Positions 63,281 through 64,000 of a stretch of DNA of 64,000 nucleotides are shown here, one piece after another. The stretch comes from Plut-88900 sp965116945 (lineage in GTDB: Bacteria; Chloroflexota; Dehalococcoidia; Plut-88900). The translations under genes and the position numbers were made by a program. Position 1 is the first letter of the stretch. The number at the start of each line of letters is the position of its first letter. The stretch is from contig OZ220734.1 in the NCBI GenBank assembly GCA_965116945.1, positions 620,001-684,000 on the forward strand. The letters run 5' to 3'. The notes below the pieces were generated by a model. The model had not been told where the DNA came from, did not search any database, and was given only the letters and a program-made list of their open reading frames with translations.

Positions 63281-63286
63281 TATAAT
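63281..63286 (+). promoter_or_regulatory. Predicted -10 element of dnaE
   Basis: A perfect TATAAT 28 bases before the dnaE start codon; no good -35 box is visible 17 bases upstream. With this -10 the message leader would be about 20 bases. Confidence 0.4.
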
Positions 63287-63313
63287 CGAGGGTGCCGGGC
63301 GGGGCAATTATCC

Positions 63314-64000
63314 TTGTATACACATCTCCATCTCCATAGCGAGTTCAGCCTCCTAGACGGCCTGTGCCGCATCCCCCAGCTGATGGAGCAGGCCCGAGAG
63401 CTGGGCATGGAGAATATGGCCCTCACCGACCACGGAAACCTCTACGGGGCCATTGATTTTTACTCGTCCGCGAAGAAAGCCGGCGTGAAGCCCATCATCG
63501 GCTGCGAGGTGTACGTAGCTCACGGGAGTCGTCGGGCCAAGGTGCCCCAGGAGAAGTCGCCCTACCACCTGACGCTCCTTTCAAAGAACGAGGCCGGTTA
63601 CCGCAACCTGATCCAGCTTGTTACCAAGGCGAACCTGGAGGGGTTCTACTACAAACCCCGTATGGACCGCAGCCTCTTCGAACAGCACCAGGAGGGGCTG
63701 ATCGTCTTGTCCGGCTGCCCGACAGCGGAGATTCCCCGGGCGATACTGGAAGGCCGGATGGACGACGCTTACGCAGCGGCCCGCTGGTACCGCGATGTTT
63801 TCCAGGACTACTACCTGGAAATCCAGCGCCACGACCTGGATATGCTGAAACCAATCAACGAGGGTCTGGTCAAGATGAGCCGCGACCTGGAAATTCCCCT
63901 GGTCGCGACCAACGACGTGCACTACATTCACCGTGACGAGGCCTCGATCCAGGACATCCTGCTCTGCATCCAGACCAACGCCACCGTCCAGGATGCGAAG
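63314..64000 (+). CDS. dnaE: DNA polymerase III alpha subunit, N-terminal part
   Basis: The first 229 codons of the replicative polymerase; the gene runs off the window. LYTHLHLHSEFSLLDGLCRIPQL (start and PHP metal-binding HLHLHSE), NMALTDHGNLYGAIDFY, GVKPIIGCEVYV and TNDVHYIHRDEASIQDILLCIQTN are DnaE PHP-domain motifs. The TTG at 63314 is chosen because bacterial DnaE proteins begin directly with (F/Y)(V/T)HLHxHS; in-frame ATGs at 63254-63272 would add a non-family tail and precede the -10 box. Start not certain. Confidence 0.9.
   Translation, partial: MYTHLHLHSEFSLLDGLCRIPQLMEQARELGMENMALTDHGNLYGAIDFYSSAKKAGVKPIIGCEVYVAHGSRRAKVPQEKSPYHLTLLSKNEAGYRNLIQLVTKANLEGFYYKPRMDRSLFEQHQEGLIVLSGCPTAEIPRAILEGRMDDAYAAARWYRDVFQDYYLEIQRHDLDMLKPINEGLVKMSRDLEIPLVATNDVHYIHRDEASIQDILLCIQTNATVQDAK

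Overview
The window is a gene-dense, high-GC bacterial chromosome segment with about 58 protein-coding genes, no rRNA or tRNA that I can see, and short gaps. Its make-up suggests a Dehalococcoidia/SAR202-type member of the Chloroflexota. It has many paralogous catabolic enzymes (CoA-transferases of families I and III, luciferase-like flavin monooxygenases, ACMSD-type amidohydrolases, VOC and HpaB-type oxygenases), frequent GTG/TTG starts, and dispersed 30-50 bp palindromic intergenic repeats. This placement is inferred from gene content; no marker gene was searched.

Layout. 0-11.6 kb: the end of a SagB-type oxidoreductase, three tandem ectoine-hydrolase-like (M24 fold) genes, two luciferase-like monooxygenases around two tandem amidohydrolases, and leuS. 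11.6-12.36 kb: a 0.7 kb non-coding gap holding a candidate structured RNA closed by a perfect 15-bp helix and followed by a terminator-like hairpin. 12.36-16.77 kb: a low-GC NurA-HerA-DNA methyltransferase operon that looks like an acquired genome-maintenance or defence island. 16.8-26.0 kb: leuC and leuD with a HicB-like gene between them, then family I CoA-transferase genes: one intact copy, its tandem duplicate that is now a pseudogene, a DUF3800 gene, and two more intact copies. 26.0-34.9 kb: a DUF6062 protein, a HesB/IscA protein with a duplicated 3' end flanking another HicB-like gene, a YgfZ/GcvT protein, a DUF255 thioredoxin-like protein, and an operon encoding the two halves of a D-glutamate cyclase, a BtuF-like protein and a SnoaL-like protein.

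35.0-49.8 kb: VOC and HpaB-type proteins, a Cas4/RecB-like nuclease, an operon of MazG, family III CoA-transferase, an M20-like protein lacking metal ligands, a GNAT protein and a small protein, a Lit/TIGR01906 membrane protein, FmdB, a VOC protein, an alpha/beta hydrolase, a branched-chain-type 2-oxoacid dehydrogenase operon (E1alpha, E1beta, E2; no E3), then an MDR reductase overlapping a CitE/HpcH lyase. 49.9-64.0 kb: a DUF3224 protein, an amidohydrolase divergent from a DHA2 MFS exporter, two adjacent two-domain dimeric alpha-beta-barrel-like proteins, a further CoA-transferase, a low-GC DUF4238 gene, a mini SWIM zinc-finger protein, a palindrome-rich gap, fabF, folC, an NAD-dependent epimerase, a Pro/Thr-rich lipoprotein, and the start of dnaE.

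The common theme is degradation of diverse organic molecules through CoA thioesters: activation by CoA transfer, flavin or non-flavin oxygenation, hydrolysis, and aldol-type cleavage. Family growth by tandem duplication is caught in several stages: intact triplets, a fresh pseudogene, and short relics.
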